Program-made: the position numbers and the translations under genes
DNA from: Chitinophagales bacterium
Lineage (GTDB): Bacteria > Bacteroidota > Bacteroidia > Chitinophagales > UBA10324
DNA length: 64,000 nt
Assembly (NCBI GenBank): GCA_019694975.1
Contig: JAIBAY010000010.1
Coordinates: 1-64,000 of the forward strand
Reading direction: 5' to 3'
The notes under the pieces: model-generated
What the model saw: only the letters and a program-made list of their open reading frames with translations
Databases searched by the model: none
What the model was told of the DNA's origin: nothing
In this document: piece after piece, positions 35,804 through 45,069 of the stretch
How positions within the stretch are numbered: the stretch's first letter is position 1
Layout of the letters: each line of letters begins with the position of its first letter

Positions 35804-36322
35804 TTAATTAATGCCGGTTATGTGCTTTAATATTTTTAATCCCCTGGATCTGAAGGCCGGCTTTTCACATTGCAATCGTTCTTCAATCACCAGTTGCAGT
35901 TCATGGCGCAATGCAGGCTGATCAAGTGTGATGTTATGCAGCACGGTCATGGCAAATACCTTTATGGCAACCGGTATTCCTGCCGCAGCAAGCAAATCAA
36001 AACAAATAGTTGCCGCTAAACCCTGTAATTGCCGTGGCAACGGATAATACTGCAACATGCCAAGTATATTTCTTTTCACAGCTGCATGCACCGGCCTACG
36101 GCATAACAGCAGCAATTGCCGCAGATGCGGTGCTATCCATTCAGGATGTTGAGTTGCCACTAACCTTACAATCCAGGCAGTGCGCTGCCCAACTTTACCT
36201 TCTGTGTCGAACAGTAATTTTAATAATTCCGTAAACCTGCTGCTGTCTTTACAAACCCATGCAGCAATCTTTTCACTTTGTTTTTTTGAGTGCTCCTTTA
36301 ATACTTCTGTCCGCAGCTGCAT
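35804..36322 (-). CDS. Small HEAT-like helical-repeat protein
   Basis: The 172-residue soluble all-helical protein has repeated ~35-residue helix pairs (for example GQRTAWIVRLVATQHPEWIA, then AAVKRNILGMLQYYP), a HEAT/armadillo-like pattern. It has no enzymatic motif. Adaptor or DNA/protein-binding roles are typical for such folds, but nothing specific can be inferred. It lies 107 nt upstream of nadA's stop on the same strand and could be co-transcribed after nadA. Confidence 0.6.
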   Translation of the reverse strand: MQLRTEVLKEHSKKQSEKIAAWVCKDSSRFTELLKLLFDTEGKVGQRTAWIVRLVATQHPEWIAPHLRQLLLLCRRPVHAAVKRNILGMLQYYPLPRQLQGLAATICFDLLAAAGIPVAIKVFAMTVLHNITLDQPALRHELQLVIEERLQCEKPAFRSRGLKILKHITGIN

Positions 36323-36429
36323 ATGATCAAAATATTAGCCGACTTATCATTAACAGTAATGCCTGCAGTATCATTGCAATAAACACAGGAAATGAGGCAC
36401 AAAAAAATGAAATTTAAACCGGCGTTCAT

Positions 36430-37437
36430 CTACAGGCCATGCATTGCTGAAATTTCCAGCATGCGGTCAATTGATCTTTTCGCCTGCACCCTGACTGGCT
36501 CCGGAACAATAATCTCCGGCAGTTCATACTTCATGCAGAGGTATAGCTTTTCAAGTGTATTACGTTTCATATGCGGACAATCATTACAGGCACAACCATT
36601 ATCCGGAGGAGCAGGAATAAATACTTTATTGGGCGACTCTTTCTGCATCTGATGAATAATACCCGGTTCCGTAGCCACAATAAATTCACTGGCAGGATTA
36701 CTCTTTGTGTATTTCAGCAGTCCGGTAGTGGAAGCGATGTAATCAGCCAGATCAAGTACCGGAATTTCACATTCCGGGTGAGCAATCACTTTTGCATGCG
36801 GGTGCCGGCTTTTAAGCTTCCATATTTTTTCCACAGAAAAAATTTCATGTACCATACAGGCACCTTCCCATAATAACATATCGCGCCCTGTTTTCAGGAT
36901 AAGGTATTTCCCTAGATTTTTATCCGGTGCAAAGATTATTTTCTTATCACGTGGAACTGACTCAATCACTTTCTGCGCATTGGAAGAAGTGCAAATGATA
37001 TCGCTCAGGGCCTTGATCTCGGCAGAGCAATTGATATAGGAAATCACTACATGATCAGGATGACGTGCTTTAAAACGGGAAAAAAATTCAGCAGGACATG
37101 CATCTGCCAGTGAGCATCCGGCTTTCAGATCGGGCAGTAGCACTTTCTTCTGAGGCGATAAAATTTTGGCTGTCTCGGCCATGAAATGCACGCCTGCGAA
37201 CACTATCATATCGGCATTGGTACTTGCCGCCTGTTGCGACAATCCGAGGCTGTCACCAATATAATCCGCAACATCCTGAATATCGGCTTCCTGGTAATAA
37301 TGCGCTATAACTACAGCATTTTTTTCTTCCTTCAGTTTTTTTATTTCACCAAACAAATCAAGCGACGGATCAATTTCGAGGTCAAGAAATCCGTTTCCCT
37401 CTATTTTTTTCTTCGCTTGCTCAAGTAATGCACTCAT
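36430..37437 (-). CDS. nadA: Quinolinate synthase NadA
   Basis: The 335-residue enzyme condenses iminoaspartate with dihydroxyacetone phosphate to quinolinate in NAD synthesis. It has [20 protein letters not shown] near residue 41 and the Fe-S cysteine regions [17 protein letters not shown] and [15 protein letters not shown]. The C-terminal cysteine cluster is [16 protein letters not shown]. The three ligand cysteines of the 4Fe-4S cluster all appear present. NadB and NadC are not in the window. The upstream side is the long AT-rich gap with DnaA-box-like sites. Confidence 0.95.
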   Translation of the reverse strand: MSALLEQAKKKIEGNGFLDLEIDPSLDLFGEIKKLKEEKNAVVIAHYYQEADIQDVADYIGDSLGLSQQAASTNADMIVFAGVHFMAETAKILSPQKKVLLPDLKAGCSLADACPAEFFSRFKARHPDHVVISYINCSAEIKALSDIICTSSNAQKVIESVPRDKKIIFAPDKNLGKYLILKTGRDMLLWEGACMVHEIFSVEKIWKLKSRHPHAKVIAHPECEIPVLDLADYIASTTGLLKYTKSNPASEFIVATEPGIIHQMQKESPNKVFIPAPPDNGCACNDCPHMKRNTLEKLYLCMKYELPEIIVPEPVRVQAKRSIDRMLEISAMHGL

Positions 37438-38021
37438 ATAATTTATTTTAAAGTAAATTGAAAGTTACTATTAAAGGTTATTAGGGATGTGGATTGGTTC
37501 ACAACTCTATTCCTTTCAGTATGCATTTCTGCTTATCCATATCCTGTCCACCGGCGAAGTTAATCAATCCACACCGGTCACTGATGAATGTCAGCGCATT
37601 AGGTATTTCTTAACATGGTGTTGATTAAAGTCAATGGGGAAAATTTCTCCCAAAGTTGTGAAGACATTTGATTTCGAAACGTGCATAACAGCCACAGATT
37701 ATCCATTGCTATCAACATCTTTTTAAGGTTATACAGTTGGATTGGAAATCGACGGGTTGTGCACAGTTTACAAACGTTTCATTCACTTTTTTTCTGCGGG
37801 GTTGTTTGTTGTTTTTTAATAATCCACATTCAACCCGGGTTATTATTAACAGTTGTTGATGAGTTTAAAAAAGTTCAAATCTCAAAAACGAATGCATCTT
37901 TATTTTACCCCAGCCAGTGGGTGTCCGGTCAATCTGCAACAGGAAACGAGCGTTGTAAATGCCGGAAGGTACATTGTCTGTGAAATGAATATTCCGTGGT
38001 AAACTATAGTACTTTTGAAAG
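37438..38021 (+). other. AT-rich gap with clustered DnaA-box-like sites (candidate oriC)
   Basis: The 584 nt hold no supported gene. Relative to the DnaA box TTATNCACA, three 8/9 matches occur within 150 bp. They are at 37680-37688 (minus strand, TTATGCACG), 37757-37765 (TTGTGCACA) and 37820-37828 (TAATCCACA). Weaker ones are at 37533-37541 and 37699-37707. An AT-rich stretch follows at about 37835-37900. dnaA is not adjacent. The open frame at 37681-37983 is not credible as a gene. Confidence 0.3.
38010..38017 (+). promoter_or_regulatory. -7 box at the radical SAM gene start
   Basis: TACTTTTG is a perfect TAnnTTTG match ending 4 nt before the ATG at 38022. If real, transcription would start at about the start codon, giving a leaderless mRNA. 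No -33 box at 19-21 nt was seen, so a chance match is possible. Confidence 0.3.
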
Positions 38022-39047
38022 ATGCCGGCGATTCATTTAAATGACAAGATCAACTTACTTTCCAAACTTACTTTTAGTAAAGCCTGGAATCTATGGAAAC
38101 TGCTTTTATCATATTACTTATCCCGCTGGACCGGCAATCTCCGGCAGATTGGATGGCCGGTAAGTATTTCGATTGAACCAACCACCTCGTGCAACCTTCG
38201 ATGCCCTGAATGTCCGAGCGGGCTTCGTTCATTTTCACGCGACACAGGCATGCTGGAACCTACTTTTTTCAGAAAAACTATTGATGAACTAAGCGATCAT
38301 TTATGGTATCTGTTGTTTTATTTTCAGGGAGAGCCATTTCTTCACCCTGGATTTTTAGAGATGGTTCGTTATGCTGCCCAGAAAAACATATACACCGCCA
38401 CTTCCACCAACGCTCATTTCCTCGATGATGATACAGCACGTAAAACGGTGGAATCTGGATTACACCGTTTGATTATTTCCATTGATGGCACCACGCAGGA
38501 GGTTTATGAATCGTACCGCAAAGGCGGAACACTGGAAAAAGTGCTGGAAGGCACCCGGAATATTGTACGCTGGAAAAAGCAATTACATTCCGAAACGCCA
38601 CACCTGATTTTTCAGTTCTTAGTGGTAGCAGCAAATGAGCATCAGCTAAACGAGGTAAAAGAACTGGCAAAGTCTACTGGTGTGAATGAATTACGCTTTA
38701 AGACAGCACAACTTAATGATTTCAGGCAGGGCCATTCGTTGATGCCTGCAAATCCAAAATTTTCCAGGTATCAGCAGCAAGAAGACGGGTCATTCAACAT
38801 CAAAAACAAGTTGTACAATCATTGCTGGAAGCTGTGGCATTCAAGTGTAGTGACCTGGGATGGCAAGGTGGTGCCCTGTTGTTTCGACAAAGACGCTCAC
38901 CATCAGATGGGTGATTTGCAGTCGAGCAGTTTCGCTACCATTTGGAAGAGCGATGCTTATCAGCAGTTCAGGCGGGCAGTGCTGCGTTCGAGAAAGGAAA
39001 TAGATATTTGCACAAATTGTTCGGAAGGCACTACAGTCTGGACCTGA
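38022..39047 (+). CDS. Radical SAM/SPASM-domain protein
   Basis: The 341-residue protein has a helical N-terminal extension (1-48) and a radical SAM core. The CX3CX2C cluster site is SCNLRCPECPSG (C57, C61, C64). Residues FYFQGEPFLHP and SIDGTTQEVYESYRKGG are typical of the AdoMet barrel. A C-terminal SPASM-like region (NHCWKLWHSSVVTWDGKVVP, CCFDKD, CTNC) should bind a second Fe-S cluster. Relatives modify peptides or cofactors; no precursor peptide gene is adjacent. The ATG at 38022 lies only 5 nt after a perfect -7 box (38010-38017), so the mRNA may be nearly leaderless. Confidence 0.88.
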   Translation: MPAIHLNDKINLLSKLTFSKAWNLWKLLLSYYLSRWTGNLRQIGWPVSISIEPTTSCNLRCPECPSGLRSFSRDTGMLEPTFFRKTIDELSDHLWYLLFYFQGEPFLHPGFLEMVRYAAQKNIYTATSTNAHFLDDDTARKTVESGLHRLIISIDGTTQEVYESYRKGGTLEKVLEGTRNIVRWKKQLHSETPHLIFQFLVVAANEHQLNEVKELAKSTGVNELRFKTAQLNDFRQGHSLMPANPKFSRYQQQEDGSFNIKNKLYNHCWKLWHSSVVTWDGKVVPCCFDKDAHHQMGDLQSSSFATIWKSDAYQQFRRAVLRSRKEIDICTNCSEGTTVWT

Positions 39048-39160
39048 TGGGCAATCCTGTTTTGATTTCAAACCGGCAGCGGTAGTGCAGCTGTGAAAGG
39101 TTTATTTCATCCATTCATTTTTTCAGTTAAACACTATTTTTACGGCAAATTCACGTACGT

Positions 39161-39529
39161 ATGAAAAAATTTCTTCTTGTGCTTTTACTTATAGTGGCTG
39201 CAGGCATTGCCGGTTACCTGTTGGTTTGCAACTATACTTACGGCGAAGGAAGCAGGACAGGATACCTGATAAAATTTGCCAGGACAGGATATATTTTTAA
39301 AACGTATGAAGGTGAAATGAACCTCGGTGGCATGAATGCAAACAATAACTCAGTGGCCAATTACCTTTGGGACTTTTCCGTGTTGGGCTCTGAAAAAGAA
39401 GTGGTGAATGAACTAAGTAACTATGAAGGAAAAGTGATTACCGTTTTTTACAGGGAAAAACTGAAGAATATGCCATGGCAGGGCAACACGAAGTATTTTG
39501 TTTATAAGATTAACACTGCCGCACAGTAA
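39161..39529 (+). CDS. Small membrane-anchored protein of unknown function
   Basis: The 122-residue protein has an N-terminal hydrophobic helix (residues 3-23) followed by a soluble beta-rich domain. The domain includes GEGSRTGYLIKFARTGYIFK and TYEGEMNLGG. Similar Bacteroidota proteins are, from memory, often labelled 6-phosphogluconate dehydrogenase, which this short sequence cannot be: no Rossmann fold is present. It is probably exported or anchored in the inner membrane. A near-consensus -7 box TATTTTTA lies at about 39135-39142. Its stop is 8 nt from the convergent frr stop. Confidence 0.7.
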   Translation: MKKFLLVLLLIVAAGIAGYLLVCNYTYGEGSRTGYLIKFARTGYIFKTYEGEMNLGGMNANNNSVANYLWDFSVLGSEKEVVNELSNYEGKVITVFYREKLKNMPWQGNTKYFVYKINTAAQ

Positions 39530-39537
39530 GGATTTTT

Positions 39538-40095
39538 TTAGACGGTCATTATTTCTTTTTCCTTGACCTCCACATGCTTGTCTATCTGTGCTATGTATTT
39601 ATTGGTAATATTTTGCATTTCAGCTTCAGCGTCTTTTATCTGATCTTCAGATACATGTTCCTTTCCTAATTTCTTTACCTGGTCAACAGCCTCGCGGCGA
39701 ATATTGCGGATACTCACCCGTGCAGTCTCCGCGATGGAATGCGCTTTTTTCACATATTCCTTTCGGCGTTCTTCGGTGAGCGGCGGCTGATAAAGTTTAA
39801 TGGCCACGCCATCGTTGTGCGGGGTGATACCGATGTTGGCGGCCAGGATAGCTTTTTCAATTACTTCCAGCATTTTGCGTTCCCATGGTTGTATGCTGAG
39901 TGTGCGTGCATCAAGCACAGAAACATTGGCGGCCTGATTAATAGGAATGTGCGAGCCATAATAATCCACCATGATACCGTCGAGCATGCCAGCAGAAATT
40001 TTTCCAGCACGAACCTTTGTCAGCTCCACTTCAAGATGTTGAATGGTTTTCTCCATGTGGCTCTTTGTCTCCTTCATAATTTGTTCGGGCGTCAT
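39538..40095 (-). CDS. frr: Ribosome recycling factor
   Basis: The 185-residue protein matches the standard RRF length. It has the signatures HLEVELTKVRAGKISAGMLD, IQPWERKMLEVIEKAI and LTEERRKEYVKKAHSIAE. RRF with EF-G splits post-termination ribosomes. The ATG at 40095 starts MTPEQIMKETKSHMEK, the normal N-terminus; the frame is open to 40137 but that extension is not part of the family. pyrH, its common neighbour, is not adjacent; the permease genes lie upstream after a 159-nt gap. Confidence 0.96.
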   Translation of the reverse strand: MTPEQIMKETKSHMEKTIQHLEVELTKVRAGKISAGMLDGIMVDYYGSHIPINQAANVSVLDARTLSIQPWERKMLEVIEKAILAANIGITPHNDGVAIKLYQPPLTEERRKEYVKKAHSIAETARVSIRNIRREAVDQVKKLGKEHVSEDQIKDAEAEMQNITNKYIAQIDKHVEVKEKEIMTV

Positions 40096-40254
40096 ATTGC
40101 TTGTTTTTTGCGGAAGCAAACCTACAGGTTTGTACATGAATTTTCAAGTGATGGAGAGTGAAAGTTCAGATTGCAGTGGACAGGTTTCATGCTGTTTCAA
40201 TATAATAATTGAGGAGGCAGTTTGTGCGCGTACACCACTACTATCCTTGATCCG

Positions 40255-41559
40255 CTATGATTTCATTTTAGGGTCGAGTGCATCGCGGAGACCTTCCCCA
40301 ATCAGGTTATAAGCGGTTACAGTGATGAATATGCAAAGGCCGGGAAAGACCACGAGCCACCATGCGCTGAAGTTACCATGACCGGCGCTCAAGAGTGATC
40401 CCCAGGTTGTTACTGTTTGTGGCACTCCCAGTCCAAGAAATGACAAGGATGATTCAATAATAATGGCATTGGCGATACCGAATGAAATGGAAATAAGGGC
40501 AGGTGCTATGGCATTGGGTAATGCATGCCGCAACATAATCCTGGTCTGACTGAAACCCAGTGCTTTGGCCGACTGAATAAATTCCTGTTCCCTGATCCGC
40601 AGCATTTCTGCACGGGTAAGCCTTGCAATTCCGGTCCAGTTGGTGAGACCAATGATCACCATCATATTGGTCAGTGAGGGCTTTGAGACGGCGGCCACTG
40701 CAAGCATCAGCATGAACAGCGGCAAGGAAACCATGATTTCAATGATGCGGGAAATCAGTCTGTCTACCGGTACTTTCACTTTTTTATGCAAACCATAAAT
40801 GCGTCCTGCCAGGTTGCCTAACAATGAAAATGCAAATACTATAAAGAGAAAGATCGCTGTACTAACACTCAGCCGGAGCAGTATGTTTTCACTGAACGAG
40901 GTAGCCGGCAACTGAAATCCATAGAACCAGCCGAAGAAGATGCCGAGACAGGTGAATCCAATTTTTCCACGGCTTGCGGTGAGGGAATGATCGCCGAAAA
41001 AGCCGGCAAATGCTCCCAGCAGAATGCCGATCAACGTAGCTATACCCATGGAGAGAAAACCGATGGTCAGCGAAACACGTGATCCGTGAATGAGGCCTGC
41101 CAGGAGGTCATCACCACGGTTGCCTGTGCCTAGCCAGTGCCTGAAGCGCAAAGGCATCGCCACCTTATGACCTTCGGCATTGGTGAAGTGCTGTTCACAG
41201 CCAGGACAAATGTAACCCGCGTTGGCATAATCACTTTTGCCGGGCGAATAAGGTATGGGTGCGAAAATTATTTTTTCCGTGTTCAGCTTTTTCCAATCCG
41301 TAATATCGAGTTGAATTTTCTCCGCAGCACCGCCTTCATTCCCGATGTAATAAGTTTTTTTCCAGGTGAAGGCCGGGTAATAATTCATTCCATGATATTG
41401 CATATACCACGGACGTTCATTGGCGAGTAACGGTGCCAGCAATGCTATTATCATCATCAGCAGCAGCACAACCAATGAGATCATGGCAGGTTTGTTTTTT
41501 CTGAACGCGTGTATTACGTGCGCGCCAAAACGTAATGGCTGATGATGCGTGCCGTTCAT
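40255..41559 (-). CDS. ABC transporter permease, OppC/DppC type, with periplasmic insert
   Basis: The 434-residue inner-membrane protein has TM1 at about residues 28-48. A ~120-residue extracytoplasmic insert carries a CPGC motif (YICPGCEQHF near 118), and at least five C-terminal helices follow. The EAA-loop motif that contacts the ATPase is ALGFSQTRIMLRHALPNAIA near residue 345. It overlaps the OppB-type gene by 4 nt (ATGA), so the two form a heterodimeric dipeptide/oligopeptide-type permease. No ATPase or substrate-binding protein gene is in the window. Confidence 0.88.
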   Translation of the reverse strand: MNGTHHQPLRFGAHVIHAFRKNKPAMISLVVLLLMMIIALLAPLLANERPWYMQYHGMNYYPAFTWKKTYYIGNEGGAAEKIQLDITDWKKLNTEKIIFAPIPYSPGKSDYANAGYICPGCEQHFTNAEGHKVAMPLRFRHWLGTGNRGDDLLAGLIHGSRVSLTIGFLSMGIATLIGILLGAFAGFFGDHSLTASRGKIGFTCLGIFFGWFYGFQLPATSFSENILLRLSVSTAIFLFIVFAFSLLGNLAGRIYGLHKKVKVPVDRLISRIIEIMVSLPLFMLMLAVAAVSKPSLTNMMVIIGLTNWTGIARLTRAEMLRIREQEFIQSAKALGFSQTRIMLRHALPNAIAPALISISFGIANAIIIESSLSFLGLGVPQTVTTWGSLLSAGHGNFSAWWLVVFPGLCIFITVTAYNLIGEGLRDALDPKMKS

Positions 41560-43061
41560 GCCTTTTCTTTTGAAAGTGAAATGCGCGGATCAGCAAATGC
41601 ATAAAGTATGTCGGCCACGAGGTAGCCTGTCAGTGTAAGCAAACCGGTTAACGTCAACACACCTATCACCACGGGATAATTCTGCGACTGGATAGCCTGG
41701 TATGTTTCCAGCCCCATGCCGGGAATAGTGAATATGGTTTCGAGGATTACCGAGCCGCCAATGGCAGCCGGAAAAACATTGGCGAACACCGTAATGACGG
41801 GAAGCAATGCGTTACGAAAGGCATGTTTGTAGATAACGTGGTATTCGGAAAGCCCCTTTGCCCGGGCCGTTCTGATATAGTCCTGTTGTAAGGTTTCGAG
41901 CAGTGATACACGTGTCAGCCTGCTGAGAAATGCGAGCGAGCTGTAGGTGTATGCTATCAGTGGCAGTACGATATAGGGCAATGATAGTTTTACCTTTTCA
42001 AAAAACCCTGCACCTGCGGGATAACCTGAAATGGGCTTAACGCCTGAGGCAGGAAACCATCGAAAGGCATCCGTATTGGCAAACAGCATCAGCAGCATTG
42101 TGGCCAGCCAGAATGCTGGCATTGAATGCAACACGAACAATATGATAGATGATGCACGATCGTAGAAAGAACCGGGCTTTTCAGCGGCCCTGATGCCGAC
42201 CGGAATACTGATGAGGTAAGCTAACAATACAGAGAGCAGGGTGAAGAACAACGACCACCCGATACGGGCAGATATCACCTCGCTCACCGGCATCCTGGTG
42301 ACATAAGACATGCCTAAATCCCCGCGTATAAGGCCCTTTGAAAAGGTGCTTCCTTCGCCGGTGAGCCAGTTGCCATCGCCGAACATCCACCGGTGATACT
42401 GATTCTCAAAGTGAAATTGTATAACAGGAAAATAATTACGCCAGCTCACAGATGAGGCAATCATTGTTTCGTAAGCAAGCCGGGTTTGTTGCAGACGAAT
42501 GGACCGCATATCTGAGTCGGGATATTTTTTACAATGCATTTCCAGTGCATTTAATTTCGCAGGCATCACTTTGGCATCACTTGCTGCCGGAAGAGAATAT
42601 GCGATGAATGCGGCTTGCCTGTCTGTTTCATACATTTCATTTTTTCCATTCGGACTGATCAGCGTTGTATCGCCGGGCAATTGCCGGAATGTGTTGCATA
42701 GTTGTTCTACGCTGATCCGGTAGTTCTCAATTGCAGGCCAGTTGCCATATTGCTGCAGCAGGCTTTTGGCAGCGGCATTTTCCTGCTTATCCATAATCTT
42801 AAATAAGGTATCCGGCCAGGCAAGCGGGGCGATGGTAAGATAAAATACAGGAAGGTCGAAGCCCAACCGGTGGGCCCAGTATTGCTTCTCTTCCTGCATC
42901 GATGCTGTTACGGATGCGCTCATATCACCTGATTCGGCTGATGTCAGCAAGCGCTCCACCGGATTGCCCGGAGCATGCACGCTGATGACGAAAGCAAGCA
43001 GCGTGATTACGATGAGCGTTGGAATAAAAAGCAGCAGCCGTTTGAAGAGATAGTAAAGCAT
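41556..43061 (-). CDS. ABC transporter permease, OppB/DppB type, with large periplasmic insert
   Basis: The 501-residue inner-membrane protein has the OppB start (YYLFKRLLLFIPTLIVITLL) at TM1. A ~200-residue helical extracytoplasmic insert replaces the usual ~80-residue loop. The conserved GDLGMSYVTRMPVSEVI and five further helices follow. The EAA motif is ARAKGLSEYHVIYKHAFRNA near residue 400. Substrates of the family are peptides or nickel chelates. It is first in a two-gene operon with the OppC-type gene. Confidence 0.88.
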   Translation of the reverse strand: MLYYLFKRLLLFIPTLIVITLLAFVISVHAPGNPVERLLTSAESGDMSASVTASMQEEKQYWAHRLGFDLPVFYLTIAPLAWPDTLFKIMDKQENAAAKSLLQQYGNWPAIENYRISVEQLCNTFRQLPGDTTLISPNGKNEMYETDRQAAFIAYSLPAASDAKVMPAKLNALEMHCKKYPDSDMRSIRLQQTRLAYETMIASSVSWRNYFPVIQFHFENQYHRWMFGDGNWLTGEGSTFSKGLIRGDLGMSYVTRMPVSEVISARIGWSLFFTLLSVLLAYLISIPVGIRAAEKPGSFYDRASSIILFVLHSMPAFWLATMLLMLFANTDAFRWFPASGVKPISGYPAGAGFFEKVKLSLPYIVLPLIAYTYSSLAFLSRLTRVSLLETLQQDYIRTARAKGLSEYHVIYKHAFRNALLPVITVFANVFPAAIGGSVILETIFTIPGMGLETYQAIQSQNYPVVIGVLTLTGLLTLTGYLVADILYAFADPRISLSKEKA

Positions 43062-43356
43062 TACCGGTGTATAGGGGAAAGATAAAAATAATGAAGCGAT
43101 TAGCTTTCCTGCCGGCGCTACTTATTTACTTCATTTGGTGCAGCGGGCATAGATGAAACGGCCCGCAGGCAACAGGATTATTGCGGCATATTGCACATAA
43201 TGCAGAATTAGTTTAACCGGCAACAGGAGTTCGCGGTAAGCAGTGGTGGCCCAATCTCCGTTCGCGCAAGCGCTTTAAAAAATGTCTTATTGACTAATAA
43301 ATGCCAGCACCACTATCGATTATATTGATGGCGTGAAAGCCATCTTGCTCTTGCTA

Positions 43357-44013
43357 TTACTTCACCTTTATCTTTTTGCCTTCCTTCATATACATGCGGA
43401 CATCCTTCAACGGCCTGTCGCCCGGTGCCGTAGCCACGCTGGCGATTGAATCAACAATATTCAATCCTTCATACACCTCTCCGTACACGGTGTAGTTCTG
43501 ATCAAGGAAAGGAGTGCCTCCGACCGTCTTGTAAACTTCACGTTGCTCCGGCGTGTACTTGATGCCTGCTCTTTTTTCGATGTTATCAAGGTCGCTGTCC
43601 GCATATTTTTTCCCCTGCACGATGTAAAACTGGCAGCCGGAGGATTTTTTTTCGGGGTTATTGTCGCGCGCGGCTGCCAGTGCTCCCTTTTTGTGAAAGA
43701 GGGCAGCATTGAATTCTGCGGGAATTGTATAACCTACGTCGCCACTGCCGAGCATCGTGCCTGCTGCAGCATGTTTTGACTCCGGATCACCACCCTGAAT
43801 CATAAACTCTTTAATAACCCTATGAAAAAGCGTGCTGTCGTAGAAATGTTCATTGACCAGCTTCAGCATGTTGTCGCGGTGTTGCGGTGTTTCATTGTAC
43901 AACATGATTTTGATTACGCCATAATCGGTGGTGATTTCCACGGTATGGCGTTTTTCTTTTGGCTTGAAGGAGACGAGGATCAGTACCGGAAGCAGCAGCA
44001 GTAGTTTTTTCAT
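43357..44013 (-). CDS. Exported cyclophilin-type peptidyl-prolyl cis-trans isomerase
   Basis: The 218-residue protein has a hydrophobic signal (residues 3-16) followed by a cyclophilin domain. Visible signatures are YNETPQHRDNMLKLVNEHFY, TLFHRVIKEFMIQGGDP (active-site FHR and FMIQGGD) and SGCQFYIVQGKK. It should assist proline isomerisation of proteins in the periplasm. The insert around IEKRAGIKYTPEQREVYKTV is common in Bacteroidota members. A 7/8 -7 box (CAAAGTAA on +) lies about 25 nt upstream at 44038-44045. Confidence 0.92.
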   Translation of the reverse strand: MKKLLLLLPVLILVSFKPKEKRHTVEITTDYGVIKIMLYNETPQHRDNMLKLVNEHFYDSTLFHRVIKEFMIQGGDPESKHAAAGTMLGSGDVGYTIPAEFNAALFHKKGALAAARDNNPEKKSSGCQFYIVQGKKYADSDLDNIEKRAGIKYTPEQREVYKTVGGTPFLDQNYTVYGEVYEGLNIVDSIASVATAPGDRPLKDVRMYMKEGKKIKVK

Positions 44014-44166
44014 AGAAGAGATGTTTCAGATGGCGGCAAAGTAAATGAAAAGAGACGGGATTGCAAGCAGCGATCCGTGATACTTTGCCGGATGACAAGC
44101 CATTTCAGCCACCAACCGAAATGTGCCGGCTTCATTTTACAAGCCCTAAAAACCTGCGGCAGTAAA

Positions 44167-44544
44167 TTATGATTTTGAATGAAGGGCAAGCCGGTTTCCT
44201 TCGCTGTCGGTGAATATTGCCATGTACCCAAATTGCACAGACACCTGCCGTTTTACAATCAGTATTTTTCCGCCGGCAGGTTCAACCCTTTGCAGCACGA
44301 CAGATAAGTCAGGATTGGCATTGAGGTAAATCAGTGGTCCTGCAGTGCCGGCCGGCTGATAATAGCCGGTGTTAAAAACAATGGCACCACCAGTGGCTTC
44401 CGCATCGGCGGGCAATAGTCCCATCTTAAAATTTTCTTCATCAATAATAACCGGCATGGAATAGTTGAAGAGGGTTTCATAAAATTTCCTGGCCCGGGTA
44501 AAATCCAGTGCCGGTAGCTCAAACCAGTTTAGCGCGTTTTTCAT
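44167..44544 (-). CDS. VOC-family (glyoxalase/bleomycin-resistance-like) protein
   Basis: The 125-residue protein has the two-module VOC fold, with WFELPALDFTRARKFYETLF at the N-terminus and AIFTDSEGNRLALHS at the C-terminus. The position usually occupied by a metal ligand in the second half is a leucine-histidine stretch, so metal binding is uncertain. The family includes dioxygenases, glyoxalases and binding proteins; the substrate is unknown. It is a single gene, with the cyclophilin gene 153 nt downstream. Confidence 0.82.
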   Translation of the reverse strand: MKNALNWFELPALDFTRARKFYETLFNYSMPVIIDEENFKMGLLPADAEATGGAIVFNTGYYQPAGTAGPLIYLNANPDLSVVLQRVEPAGGKILIVKRQVSVQFGYMAIFTDSEGNRLALHSKS

Positions 44545-45069
44545 TGCTTAGCAGTTTATTGTATCGATTTGAAAAGTACAACTTCCCGAGAGGATCCTGA
44601 TTCAAGCTTTTGGCGGGGACATCATATATGATGTTCGTACGGGTTGGGCGCTTGCACAAGCAATAGTGAAAGGTTGAATTCAGTTGAGTAAGTAATGCGG
44701 TTCATCTTTTTCCTTTATAGGATGAAAACCACGGATAACAGAATTCTTATTTGGTTCCATTTGTCAGATAATTTTTTGCTATGGAAACAGCTGTCTTGAT
44801 GACTTCACCTGAAGCGCATTTTTTTTGCGGCAGAACTTATATGTTTTTTCTTTTCGTTGGTGTGGTTTGAAATCAATACAGATGGAGTGTGTGCTAGCAT
44901 GGTGAAATGCGATGTACTTTTCACCGATGCAAATGATTTTGTGTAACGCATGCATCCAGGCTGTAACCTCTCGCGGTATTGCAGAGGCCGGTTGTCTTAC
45001 GGAAAAAGCTGACAAAGAAAAAGGCATTGCAATAAATGTTATTTATCCGAGCAATTACATGCAGCAAAA
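44545..45069 (-). other. Long intergenic region between the VOC and aminotransferase genes
   Basis: In this 525-nt stretch between two minus-strand genes the open frames (44779-45027 minus; 44912-45199 plus) show no recognisable protein. The latter runs into the aminotransferase gene. I see no hairpin with a T tract, repeat array or perfect -7 box. It may hold decayed sequence. Confidence 0.3.

Noticed and set aside
37681-37983. 100-codon + strand ORF in the gap before the radical SAM gene, considered as a possible RiPP precursor
   Set aside because: It begins with GTG inside the DnaA-box-like cluster, has no leader-core organisation and no family resemblance; composition fits intergenic DNA.
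44779-45027. 82-codon minus-strand ORF downstream of the aminotransferase
   Set aside because: No recognisable protein, no promoter and atypical composition; treated as non-coding.
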